From assembly GCA_037951165.1 (NCBI GenBank), contig JBBDHG010000019.1, forward strand, positions 7,595,001 to 7,659,000: a DNA stretch of 64,000 nucleotides. The letters are read 5' to 3'. The stretch is from Lophius americanus. Lineage: Eukaryota > Chordata > Actinopteri > Lophiiformes > Lophiidae. The notes beneath the pieces are model-generated. The model made no database searches. It had not been told where the DNA came from and worked only from the letters and a program-made list of their open reading frames with translations. Both the position numbers and the translations under genes were made by a program. Within the stretch, counting starts at the first letter, position 1, and every line of letters starts with the position of its first letter. This document shows positions 55,250 through 64,000 of the stretch, piece by piece.

Positions 55250-56978
55250 GTACGTTTGGTTCTCACCCATTTAAACTAAAATAAAATGAAAGATCCATCA
55301 TAATCTCAATTCGCTTTAGTGTAAAAACATTATTATCGGGTTTTACATGTGGCAGTGTGAGAGTTTTTGCGTATTTTTCAATTTTCTAATCCCTACCGTG
55401 GAGGACCTCAGATGGATAAATTAAGTTAACTTTATCCGGATACCTTTCATATTTCTATTCTAGTGCATTCCTGCCAGCTTTTATTTTTAATTTTTAGAGT
55501 AATTGTCCTTTAGAAGGCATGAAGTACTTAGTGGATAATTGGAGAGGCGTGTTTTGGTTTGTGTTAATTTATTTTGCTGATAAGGGCTCTACTGAAACGC
55601 TTCCCTGGAGGTCTCATCTAAATTCTAATGGAGTTCATTTGCACCAACATCTTCTCCAGCAAAGCTGGAGTACACGTTTGGTCAGTTAAGCTTTGGTTCG
55701 GTCAGCTCATCTCCCCCCCTTGGGAGCCTTCTCTATTATTTAATTCAACGTTTAAAACCCGCAGGGGTGTTTTCTTGATTTATAATTTTTTAACAATATA
55801 TCATAATTTAATATAAATATTATATATTAACATAATGGTAGAAAAAGATGCTTCATAGATTATAAATTAATAGAAGTTCATGAAAATAAAATAGATATTT
55901 CTGAATTAGTTTCTTGTGATAATGTTTCTTGTGATAAAGTTGTTTTAGTGTCTACAATATTTTCTTAAATAAATACAGAGAACATTAAACAATTTCGTGA
56001 TCTAGGCCAGACCTTTCTACTAGTTGACATATCTATAATGTTATCTAAAATTCAAAATATAAAAACAATTTCCGCTAATTTAATAGATGTGACTCCTCAG
56101 ATGTTTATTATGTAAATAGATTCAAATAAATAGAGTTCCTGCCTACTTTTTATTTTGATGTTTATTCCATTGTAAATTATTTTAGACTGAGATTCCCCAG
56201 GAGGATCAGTGTGATCAATATACACACAAATAGGATACAAAAAGACGTGTGAAGGTCCAGGCCTCCACACAGACACACAGGTCTACATGTGGCCCTGTAG
56301 TTTAATTTTAGTCACCACACAATACACATCCTTCTACTTGAAAGTAAACATTTGATTAGTTGTTTAAACTCCTGTAAAACTGTTGTCGCTCCAGTTTTAT
56401 GCAAATATACATAACTTTAAATGCGGTGGTATTGACGGAATAATACATGTGAAGATCCGAAAAATAAAGACCACAGGGAACGACGCAGTGACTTCTGAGG
56501 GAATTTATTAGAAATAAAACCCACATAAAGAATTTGATGTATCCGGTTTTATTATTTAATCGTAGCTGTGGGGATCCGATTGTTTGTTTTAAAATCAGTT
56601 TTGCTAATTAAAAGCTGTGTAACCACAGTTGTAAGATTGTTGACACAAGTTATTCTCAACAAATCTCCTGAAGTGATTTAATGCAACCATTGGCCTGAGC
56701 TGGGTGGAGCGGTGACCGCCTGCATTTTCCATTCATTCGTACGCTTGCCACTAAATAAGTAGAATAGTGTAGGATTTCTGATGGACTTTTGTATTAACAC
56801 ATATGAAGGTTTTCTACAGATTGTTTACACCAAGACTGAGGAGCAAATTTTATCAGGGGAGATTCACACAGATCAAACTGTTTATACAATTAAACGTTGT
56901 TGTTTTTTTCTCCCCTCAAATATTGATTGAAAAAAAAAAAACATTTGCTAAGAAGTTCCTTGGGTATGCTTATTCCAG
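55250..56978 (+). other. otx1: otx1 intron 1 (5' UTR intron)
   Basis: The bounds are the donor gtacgt and the acceptor tattccag. It is AT-rich, with TAATCC at 55387-55392 (a K50 homeodomain-type site) and the first copy of the 38-mer (56685-56722). Confidence 0.55.
56685..56722 (+). repeat. Intronic copy of the otx1 leader 38-mer
   Basis: An exact 38-nt direct repeat, starting AACCATTGGCCTGAGC and ending GTGACCGCCTG. It recurs at 57090-57127, in the 5' UTR 4 nt before the otx1 start codon. The offset is 405 bp. Flanks differ on both sides beyond the 38 nt. Confidence 0.97.
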
Positions 56979-57131
56979 GTGAAAGTCTTTGTCTCTGTAA
57001 TACCTGAAACACTCTCTCCTTGCTGCGCCCGAGCAGTTACTAGGATCGCCCCCCCTTGTCCCGTCAAGCTGCAGCATCGGGGGAAACTGAACCATTGGCC
57101 TGAGCTGGGTGGAGCGGTGACCGCCTGTAGC
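56979..57131 (+). other. otx1: otx1 5' UTR part of the first coding exon
   Basis: This runs from the acceptor tattccag to the conserved ATG. It is open in the otx1 frame throughout but has no in-frame ATG; it begins GTG AAA. Bases 57090-57127 are an exact second copy of an intronic 38-mer at 56685-56722. Confidence 0.6.
57090..57127 (+). repeat. otx1: otx1 5' UTR copy of the 38-mer
   Basis: Second copy of the exact repeat at 56685-56722. It includes CCATTGGCC, an inverted CCAAT core also present in the candidate promoter at 54865-54873. It is immediately followed by TAGC and the start ATG. Confidence 0.97.
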
Positions 57132-57228
57132 ATGATGTCCTACCTCAAACAGCCCCCCTACGGCGTCAACGGCCTGGGGCTGAGCGGCGCTGCCATGGAC
57201 CTGCTGCACCCTTCAGTGGGCTACCCAA
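57132..57228 (+). CDS. otx1: otx1 coding exon 1
   Basis: It encodes MMSYLKQPPYGVNGLGLSGA then AMDLLHPSVGYP, plus the first base of codon 33, with donor gtatga. A second ATG follows immediately (57135). The same exon carries 153 nt of 5' UTR back to the acceptor tattccag at 56971-56978. Confidence 0.97.
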
Positions 57229-60200
57229 GTATGAGCCCTGCGCACAGTTGACGTAAAAACGGCTTTGAAAGATTAATGCAGCAGGGGAGCCTCAAAATGT
57301 TACTCTAGATGTCTAAAAATGTAAAATTCTATTTATAATAAATGTCTGACAATGATGATGTGGTTGCCATTAAGTAGCAATAATGATGATAATAACTGGT
57401 TATGATAATAATTTTAAAGATTGTCTGATGATAATAATCGCCTATTAATGAAAATGGTAATAATTGCCTGATCGTGGTGCTGATAGTACCGATGGCAGTC
57501 AAATTGATAATAATATTATTTTAACCTTTTAACATAATTTGATGAACGCATAGAGGCTATGATGTACCACAACTGGTATTAAATGATTCATGGTGTAAAT
57601 GGATTTTAATTGCCTTAATTAGCAAGGACACTAAGTAGTCTTAATTTCGAAGTATTAGAAATATTTAATGGGCTTCATTGTAAGAAGCTTTATTATACAC
57701 TATTATATAATTTATCTCCTATTTATGAAAAAGTTAAACATGTATATCCTTTTTTGGCCTGTATTCTTCGTGTCCGATAGTGAACAGCAGACCAACAAGT
57801 TATCTATAACCCTTCTAGAAAGTAGTTTTAAAATAGAATATAAAATCTATTTATACTCAAAATTGAAATTTAGGCGCTACAGCATTTCCAACAACAGTAG
57901 GGTATAGTAGAAAGAAAAAATAATGAAATTATACAAGCTACATATACAGACCAAAGAAATATTAAAGGAAATATAAACGTGTATATATATATATATACAG
58001 TAAATTAAGTTAAATATCGTATTAATATGGCAAAAGAGTCCCATCTTCAAGGAAGAAACAAATATAAATTAAAATTGTCCAGTGGAATTGTTCGGTTGTT
58101 GGAAGTGCAATGAAATGTTTCTATCTTTAAACATTAGTTAAATTCTGCCTGATTTTGGAATAAATTAATCTAATTCCCCTTTAAATGAGGTGCTGGACTG
58201 CTGTGATCTTATTTTATTGCTTTGATCTTTATTTTCCACCTGTCTGTTAATGTTATTCATTCTTAAACCTCTAAAAACATAAGCAGCGACAGTTTTAAGT
58301 TGTATTCTCTAAACTGTTGATGGTTCCTGTTTGCGCAGCGACTCCACGGAAGCAGCGGCGGGAGCGGACGACCTTCACGCGCTCCCAGCTCGACGTTCTG
58401 GAGGCCCTGTTCGCCAAGACCCGGTACCCGGACATCTTCATGCGGGAGGAGGTCGCTCTGAAGATCAACCTGCCGGAGTCCAGAGTCCAGGTGAGAACCA
58501 GACTCCCAGCTCCGCGAGTCACCCGTCCAGTAAAATAACATGTGTGCTTAAAGTTCATCTGGATGAAACTCACAAAAGTTAGCAATTCTCTTTACCAGGC
58601 TCCAGTTTTAATAGATTATGAAATATAAATAATAGATATATATTAAATTATGCAATTTATTTTTTTTAAATGGGGAGGTATATTTTTTTAGCAGGAATCC
58701 GTATTTTAATTTCACCGCCGGTGACGTCATTAAATTAAAACACCAATTTAACGTTCACTAAACGTTAGCTAGCGGGGTGAATAACTCAGAAGTAAAATAC
58801 TTTCGACGAAATTCAATATTTGTATAGGCTTTGAATCATAAATGTTTCCAAAAAGATTCTAATTGTCATGTAATCTAACAGGAGTAATGAACCAGTTAGG
58901 ACAGCAATGGCGGTATGCTGAGAGAGAAAGGGTTCAATACAGTCATTAAAAAGGAAAATAATGAACTAACTAGTCGATTTTGATCGATTATAGTTAAGTT
59001 TATGACGGTTTTACTTAAAGTAATGGTTTGTTAATGACTTATCAGGAAAGTCAATGTGTACCAAGCGAAGAAATTCATCTCGAAATTGACCTTTAGCATG
59101 ACGTCATTTTATTTATTTATTTATTGAAAAAATTTAACATTGAAAACCCATTATGTTAACGTATATAAAACAAAAAGAATCAGTGTAGAATAAAAACAGA
59201 GACCACACAGATTTCTTCTCTTCTACAGGTAAATTATTTCCAGTTCTTTGTTGCTTTGGACAAAAATTCAATACAACAGTTGGCTTACAACCCTAAACAT
59301 AAAAAAACGCTATGTATTTTTATCAGGAGGACTTAACCTATGAAGAGAACAATGGCAGTGGGAAAGGATAGAGAGGGTTATTTTTAGTTACACCGGTCAT
59401 TAACCCGTGATTAAAAGAGAATAATAACAACCGTATGACTCGATTTTAGTCGTTTATGACCAGATTAGTGAAATTATGAAGTAGCTTGTTGACTAGTTAT
59501 CGGCTAAATAAAATGTGCCCCCACCAGCAGAGCAGCGACGAGGGCAACTCACAGAGGATTGGTGCGTTCAAGTCTCGTATAATAATAATAATAATAATAA
59601 TAATACATTTGATTTATAATGCACTTTACATTAGTCGGTACTTTCACACCTCTGTCCTTTGGTTAAGATAATTTCACCGATTCATTCTTGTATTTCATCT
59701 TAATGCCAAGCAAGATGTACATTATTTAAACTAAGCTACATTCCAGACAGTAGTTCATGCAAGGCATCGTTTCTTTATAATAGCACCATTCAGATACACC
59801 TTTCATTACAGAAACGGAATGAATAAAAATAAAACATTGAAAACATTTTAAACAAATAAAATAATTTCATAAATAAATTTAAAAAAAATATATATATATA
59901 CATTATTATACAGTAAAATATGTTAAAAACGAAATGCTAAGATAGCAAATAGATGTACATTAAATTAAGACGGATGGATGCAATTCGTTCGATTTATATT
60001 TTGAGACGTTGTTGAGGACCATAGAATTATATACTGCTTCAACCTGCTTGGTTCTGATTTCGGTGACGTGAAGTCAATCCGTTCCAGAGGACCTGACGGT
60101 TCTGGACGCCTCGTGAAGAACAAGTAAATCAGATGTGTATTTTGACTGTTTAGTGATTGGGGATTTTAGAATCACTGCTGTGACACACGGGATGTCAGTG

Positions 60201-61434
60201 CAGTGATCTGACGTTCAGTCCCATGTGCTCTAATGTCTTGACGGCTATATAAATAGATCTGGTTTACACCGACAAATACTGCAGAACTCATTACTGTACT
60301 ATGTTGCTGAACAAATACTAATATTAAAAGTATTGGAGGAAAACCAATGCCAGCCTCCTTCTCACTATTTGAGTTATTCTCAGAATGCATGTGTGAAATG
60401 AAATGCTCTACATGATCCAACCGTCTCTGTGCACTTGAGTTACCCTACTGTGCGGTGAAACCCAATAGCCTGTTATCTTAGAGCCGTCTACCAGGAATGA
60501 AATTAGACTCCTGGCTGGTCCGAGCCAAGGGGCCGGGGTGGAAATGAACCCTGATAGCTAATAACCCCCAATTTTCCTCCATAATGTACTCCCAGGACGG
60601 ACTGAGAGATTGTTTTGTCTGAGATGCTGAGGTGGTTCTTGTGTACGGTTGCTAACTGCTGGCTGCTGTTCTCGGTTGAAGGTTTGGTTCAAGAACCGGA
60701 GGGCCAAGTGTCGCCAGCAGCAGCAGAGCGGCAGCAGTGCCAAAGCCCGGCCGCCCAAGAAGAAGTCCTCTCCGGCGCGGGAAAGCACTGGCTCGGAGAG
60801 CAGCGGCCAGTTCACTCCACCTGCCGTCTCCAGCACAGGCTCATCCTCGTCTTCATCCTCCTCCACCAATCACACGGGTCCAGTGGCACTAAGCAGCACC
60901 TCTACCTCCATCAGCGCCGTCTCCTCCATCTGGAGTCCTGCTATCTCCCCTGGAAATGCTCCTGCTCCTGCTGCAGCCCCACTCCCTGAGCCTGGACCCC
61001 CTTCCAACGCTTCCTGTATGCAGCGCTCAATGTCCGGCTCTGCTGCCGCAGCCACCTCCTACCCCATGTCCTACAACCAGACACCAGGCTACGGCCAGGG
61101 CTATCCGGCCCCGTCCAGCTCTTACTTCACTGGCGTGGATTGCAGCTCCTACCTGGCCCCCATGCACTCCCACCACCACCCCCACCAGCTCAGCCCCATG
61201 GCAGCCTCTTCCATGTCAGGCCACCCACACCACCACATCAGCCAATCATCAGGCCACCACCACCATCACCACCACCCCCACCAGGCCTATGGCGGCTCCA
61301 GCCTGGCCTTCAACTCTTCCGACTGCCTGGATTACAAAGAGCAGACTGCAGCCTCATCATGGAAGCTCAACTTTAACGCCACAGACTGCTTGGACTACAA
61401 AGACCAGGCCTCCTGGAGGTTCCAAGTCTTGTGA
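57132..61434 (+). CDS. otx1: Homeobox protein OTX1 (complete, three coding exons, 333 aa)
   Basis: OTX1 is a paired-class K50 homeodomain transcription factor that patterns the forebrain, midbrain and inner ear and binds TAATCC/TAATCT sites. Exons 57132-57228, 58339-58490 and 60682-61434 join to 333 codons plus TGA. The N-terminus is MMSYLKQPPYGVNGLGLSG. The homeodomain is residues 38-97, with TRYPDIFMREEVALKINLPE and VWFKNRRAK; Lys50 of the homeodomain is residue 87. The remainder has a Ser-rich region, QFTPPAVSS and SSIWSPAISPG motifs, and two His-rich tracts (about residues 244-250 and 275-285) that distinguish OTX1 from OTX2. It ends with the duplicated Otx tail, DCLDYKE and DCLDYKDQASWRFQVL. 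Length is typical (human about 354 aa). The start was chosen at the conserved MMSYLK, with A at -3. Which teleost otx1 copy this is cannot be resolved here. Confidence 0.98.
57229..58338 (+). other. otx1: otx1 intron between coding exons 1 and 2
   Basis: 1.1 kb of very AT-rich sequence with TAATGATGAT-type runs (57350-57530) and a TATATATATATATA tract near 57982. Nothing else recognised. Confidence 0.85.
58339..58490 (+). CDS. otx1: otx1 coding exon 2 (homeodomain residues 1-46)
   Basis: The acceptor is gtttgcgcag and the donor is gtgaga. It encodes TPRKQRRERTTFTRSQLDVL, then EALFAKTRYPDIFMREEVAL and KINLPESRVQ. The split codon 33 gives ACG (Thr), where human OTX1 has Ala. The boundary after RVQ, just before VWFKNRR in the recognition helix, is the intron position conserved in Otx genes. 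Confidence 0.98.
58491..60681 (+). other. otx1: otx1 intron between coding exons 2 and 3
   Basis: It contains two consensus CRE octamers TGACGTCA (58722-58729 and 59099-59106), the ATA microsatellite, and a unique block before exon 3 (60480-60600). No extra exon recognised. Confidence 0.85.
59579..59605. repeat. (ATA)9 microsatellite in otx1 intron 2
   Basis: About nine AT-rich trinucleotide units, giving the poly-Ile frame on the + strand. Confidence 0.9.
60682..61434 (+). CDS. otx1: otx1 coding exon 3 (end of homeodomain, transactivation and Otx tail)
   Basis: The acceptor is cggttgaag. It encodes VWFKNRRAKCRQQQQSGSSA, a basic KARPPKKKS patch, Ser-rich and Ala/Pro-rich stretches, SYPMSYNQTPGYGQGYP, SSSYFTGVDCSSYLAPMHSH, the long His run GHHHHHHHPHQ, and two DCLDYK repeats ending SWRFQVL. 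The stop is TGA 61432-61434. The other long reading frames in this exon (about 60956-61495 and 61140-61376) are composition shadows of this repetitive coding sequence. Confidence 0.98.
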   Translation, partial: VWFKNRRAKCRQQQQSGSSAKARPPKKKSSPARESTGSESSGQFTPPAVSSTGSSSSSSSSTNHTGPVALSSTSTSISAVSSIWSPAISPGNAPAPAAAPLPEPGPPSNASCMQRSMSGSAAAATSYPMSYNQTPGYGQGYPAPSSSYFTGVDCSSYLAPMHSHHHPHQLSPMAASSMSGHPHHHISQSSGHHHHHHHPHQAYGGSSLAFNSSDCLDYKEQTAASSWKLNFNATDCLDYKDQASWRFQVL

Positions 61435-62465
61435 TCAGGCCTTTTTTTTTCTTCCTTCCCTGCTCTTTACTCCCACTTTTTATTTTCCAGATTAGCATTT
61501 TGCTTGTCTTTAACGACAAAGAGTTTATGAACCATGAAATAAGAAGGCAGCAGGAATGCTCAGCAATTAGACTGTGTTTTTCCTCCCTCTTGTCCTAAAA
61601 TTTTAAAAAGTAGAGAAACAATCACTGAAGTCGTATGAAGAGATAACACGAGGAGCTGTTTCCTGACGATGAAGATTGGGGGTTTAAGAAACCCACTCAT
61701 GGATGACCTTAAGAAAACCAAACTGAAAATTTAATTCAACCAAACTCTTGTGACCACCAGCTCTCTGGCTCTCTGCGCAGGAGGAATATTTCCCCCTCCA
61801 GTGCTCTGACAGGACTGCCTGCAGAACCCGGCTTTACCTCTGACCCAATCAAATCCTGTATAGTTTTATTTCACAAATTTGTTATTTTAGGATGACAGAG
61901 ATTTTTGGTCAGCTGTGACAATAAGCTGAAATATGTAAATATGTATTTGGGTCAGTTACAGTGACCATGATTAGTTGGTGTTTTCCTGAATTTTGAATTG
62001 TTTATTACAACTTTGGGAGAAAAAAAAGAAGAAAAAAAACTGTATGTAAATCTTTCCAAATATTCCAAAGAGAACAAATTGGCCATAAAGTTCAGTTTTT
62101 ATTGACATTGTTTTACTCAGAAATGTTTTTGACTATTGGAAATGTCTTGAGGAAACTAAATCTAAAGCTTAGATTCAGAACCACTCTGGCACTGGTACAG
62201 GTTCCAGTTGGATCCTACTAGTCTGAGTTCTGTATCTTCAGCACAGACCTCCTCCTCCTCCTCCTCACTTGGGCATTGTCATGATATCGGACATGTTTGA
62301 AACACAGCACTTGGCTTGATATTGGAGTCAGAGTATTTTATTATTTTTTTCAGGAAAGGAAATGTGGAATTATAGCTCCAAAATGACAGTGAGATGTTGA
62401 ATGTATCTTAAAGGCGACCACCCTTCCACACATGTTCATCCAATAAAGATCCGTTCAGTCCTATT
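61435..62465 (+). other. otx1: otx1 3' UTR (inferred extent)
   Basis: Non-coding sequence runs from the stop to just past AATAAA at 62442-62447. It carries a Pumilio-type motif TGTAAATA at 61934-61941 and a short CTC repeat near 62251-62267. A later AATAAA at 62644-62649 could extend the UTR. Confidence 0.55.
62442..62447 (+). terminator. otx1: Candidate otx1 polyadenylation signal AATAAA
   Basis: The hexamer lies about 1.0 kb after the otx1 stop and is followed by a T-rich stretch. The alternative at 62644-62649 is equally canonical. Confidence 0.45.
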
Positions 62466-62702
62466 TAATTCCTGTCTCTCTTTGAGTCCCAACAGGGAGT
62501 CAAGTTGTTTTTTTGCTGCATGTACACCAGCAAATTACAACTACTGTTCCCTCTCATCTGCATTAGTCATACTCTTATTCAGAAGCATGTTGATTTTGTT
62601 TTTTCCTAATTATAACGGGGTAAATTCAAATGAGTCCATAATTAATAAAGCCGTGAACGTGTGTCGGCCCACATTACCATTTATGAGAGCAACGAGTTTA
62701 AT

Positions 62703-62707
<5 letters not shown>

Positions 62708-62733
<26 letters not shown>

Positions 62734-62734
62734 C
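62708..62734. repeat. (CT)n microsatellite downstream of otx1
   Basis: A pure CT tract between the otx1 polyadenylation signals and the candidate 3' regulatory block. Confidence 0.9.
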
Positions 62735-62759
62735 CGTCTTTAAATTGAAACACTCACAT

Positions 62760-63180
62760 CTCCCCTCGCTTCAGGGGGAAAAAAGTGTTCCCAGCTCAAC
62801 ACCAAATATTGAGCTGGGAAACTTTTGATCGAGGCGTCATTGAACGCAGCGCGGTAATGGTGTGATAATTAATCCTGCGCCCTCAGTCGCTTTCTCCAAA
62901 ATAACCTGCAGGAATTCTACCGCCTGTGATGCCGTAATTAGGTAGGTGGGAGCAGTTTAGGGGGGTTAATGTGTGCGCGAGTTTGTGTAATGTGCCTTTG
63001 AGCATGTACGCATTATAAAAGGGGTAAATAAGAAAAATATTTGGTCAGTTCTTTGGCAAGGTTGTTTTGGAGCGCATTAATCAGAGGAGGCCACACCAGA
63101 GGAGATAATAAAGCATAACGGATCATGTAAATTAATTGCCCCAAACAAAACTACGTCCTTGCTCAAATAAATGAGCCCCC
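62760..63180. promoter_or_regulatory. Candidate 3' enhancer block of otx1
   Basis: It carries an 18-bp bulged inverted repeat (62781-62826), a compound homeodomain site TAATTAATCC (62866-62875) and TAATTA at 62935-62940. AGCGCATTAATCAGAGG lies near 63071. It is dense in ATTA motifs yet of balanced composition. Likely regulatory for otx1; conservation was not tested. Confidence 0.42.
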
Positions 63181-64000
63181 AAAAGATCAGGTTTCACTTC
63201 TGTACCCCTTTGTTATTTAAACGAGCTTTGTCGAATCACTTTCAGTAAGAAATCTGACTTAGTTTACTTTATGTAGACCTACTGTTTCGGTCCCTTAGTT
63301 TACTCTACTTTCTGTTGCAATCCATCGTATTTTTAAATAAAAGTTCATCCGTTTAATGATCTCAACTCCTTTTATTACTCTATTTCGCTCTAAAATCCCC
63401 AAATTATTAAATGAATGTAAACATAAGCTCATAAACAAATACAAGAAACGGAAGCAAAAGGAGAAGAAAACGTCAAAGTTGCCTTCATAAACGTTTCAAT
63501 ATTAGTTTATATTTAGTTTTATTTGTACCATATTCTTTCTCATGGAAGGGTATCTCTAACAGAAGATTAATGTGTAAAAACATTTGATTTATTTCAACAA
63601 AATACTTAAATATTCGTATTAATAATCCGGGAATGTAATAGCTGTCCGCCTGATTTGGTGTATAAATAAAAAGCTAAACGTTCGATCGAGGTCGTGGTTC
63701 ATTTTTAAGGGTCACAAAAATTATTTTTTGGGAGACACTCCACTGAAAGAAAAAAAACAAACTACAAAATGAACAAAATGTTTACAATTGTCTTGTTGAC
63801 GCACTGGTTCATTTTTATTTATTTTTATCCCTCCAGACCTCTAAAAAATGAACCCAATGAATAAGTGTGAGAATCTGAGTCGACTTTGATTCAGAGGCTC
63901 ACGGTTAATCATTGGATTTTGATTTTGAAGATTTTGCGTCTAATCGATTGATCGGTCATATTGGCTGTCCCTCCTCTGAACGTTTCAGCTGCAGACAACC

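Larger units (their letters stand above)
62466..64000. other. otx1 downstream flank
   Basis: It contains the CT microsatellite and the regulatory-looking block 62760-63180. AT-rich unique sequence runs to the window end. No further gene recognised. Confidence 0.6.

Noticed and set aside
60558..61495. Alternative-frame ORFs over otx1 exon 3 (both strands)
   Set aside because: Shadows of the GC-rich, Ser/His-rich otx1 coding frame, which matches OTX1 to the last residue.

Overview
This is a vertebrate nuclear window, almost certainly from a teleost fish. Genes are split by long AT-rich introns with GT/AG splice sites. The interspersed repeats look like teleost types: tRNA-derived SINEs, a non-LTR LINE fragment and Tc1-like transposon remnants, plus abundant TG/CA microsatellites. 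The species cannot be named from sequence alone.

Two protein-coding genes lie head-to-tail on the + strand. Positions 4626-50327 carry the last 11 coding exons of ehbp1 (EH-domain-binding protein 1), giving 451 C-terminal residues with the bMERB Rab-binding domain and a terminal CaaX box (CVLQ). All 11 exons join with consistent phases and no internal stop. The N-terminal C2 and CH domains lie upstream of the window. Positions 57132-61434 carry the whole otx1 coding sequence in three exons (333 aa): a K50 paired-type homeodomain, the OTX1-typical histidine-rich tracts and the duplicated Otx tail. A probable non-coding 5' exon ends at 55249. The ehbp1-otx1 neighbourhood is the same as in human (2p15).

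Layout: 1-4625 is ehbp1 intron with a pure (TG)71 tract. 4626-20256 holds seven ehbp1 exons, with a SINE, a LINE fragment and a Tc1-like fragment in the introns. 20257-41019 is one 20.8 kb intron, mostly unique sequence, with several blocks that look like enhancers, one SINE and one Tc1-like remnant. 41020-50327 holds the last four ehbp1 exons. 50328-51350 is the ehbp1 3' UTR. 51350-55000 is CpG-rich intergenic and promoter sequence. 55000-62465 is otx1. 62465-64000 is downstream sequence rich in homeodomain-type motifs.

The most plausible functional reading is a regulatory block: ehbp1 is a widely used trafficking gene, and its introns and the otx1 flanks are likely to hold enhancers for otx1, a head and forebrain patterning factor. 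No alignment could be run, so conservation of these blocks is inference. The most distinctive unexplained signals are an exact 38-nt duplication that places a copy of the otx1 leader 405 bp upstream in the preceding intron, a cluster of three palindromes at 47919-47998, and an 18-bp bulged hairpin 3' of otx1. No rRNA, tRNA gene, CRISPR array or complete mobile element was seen.
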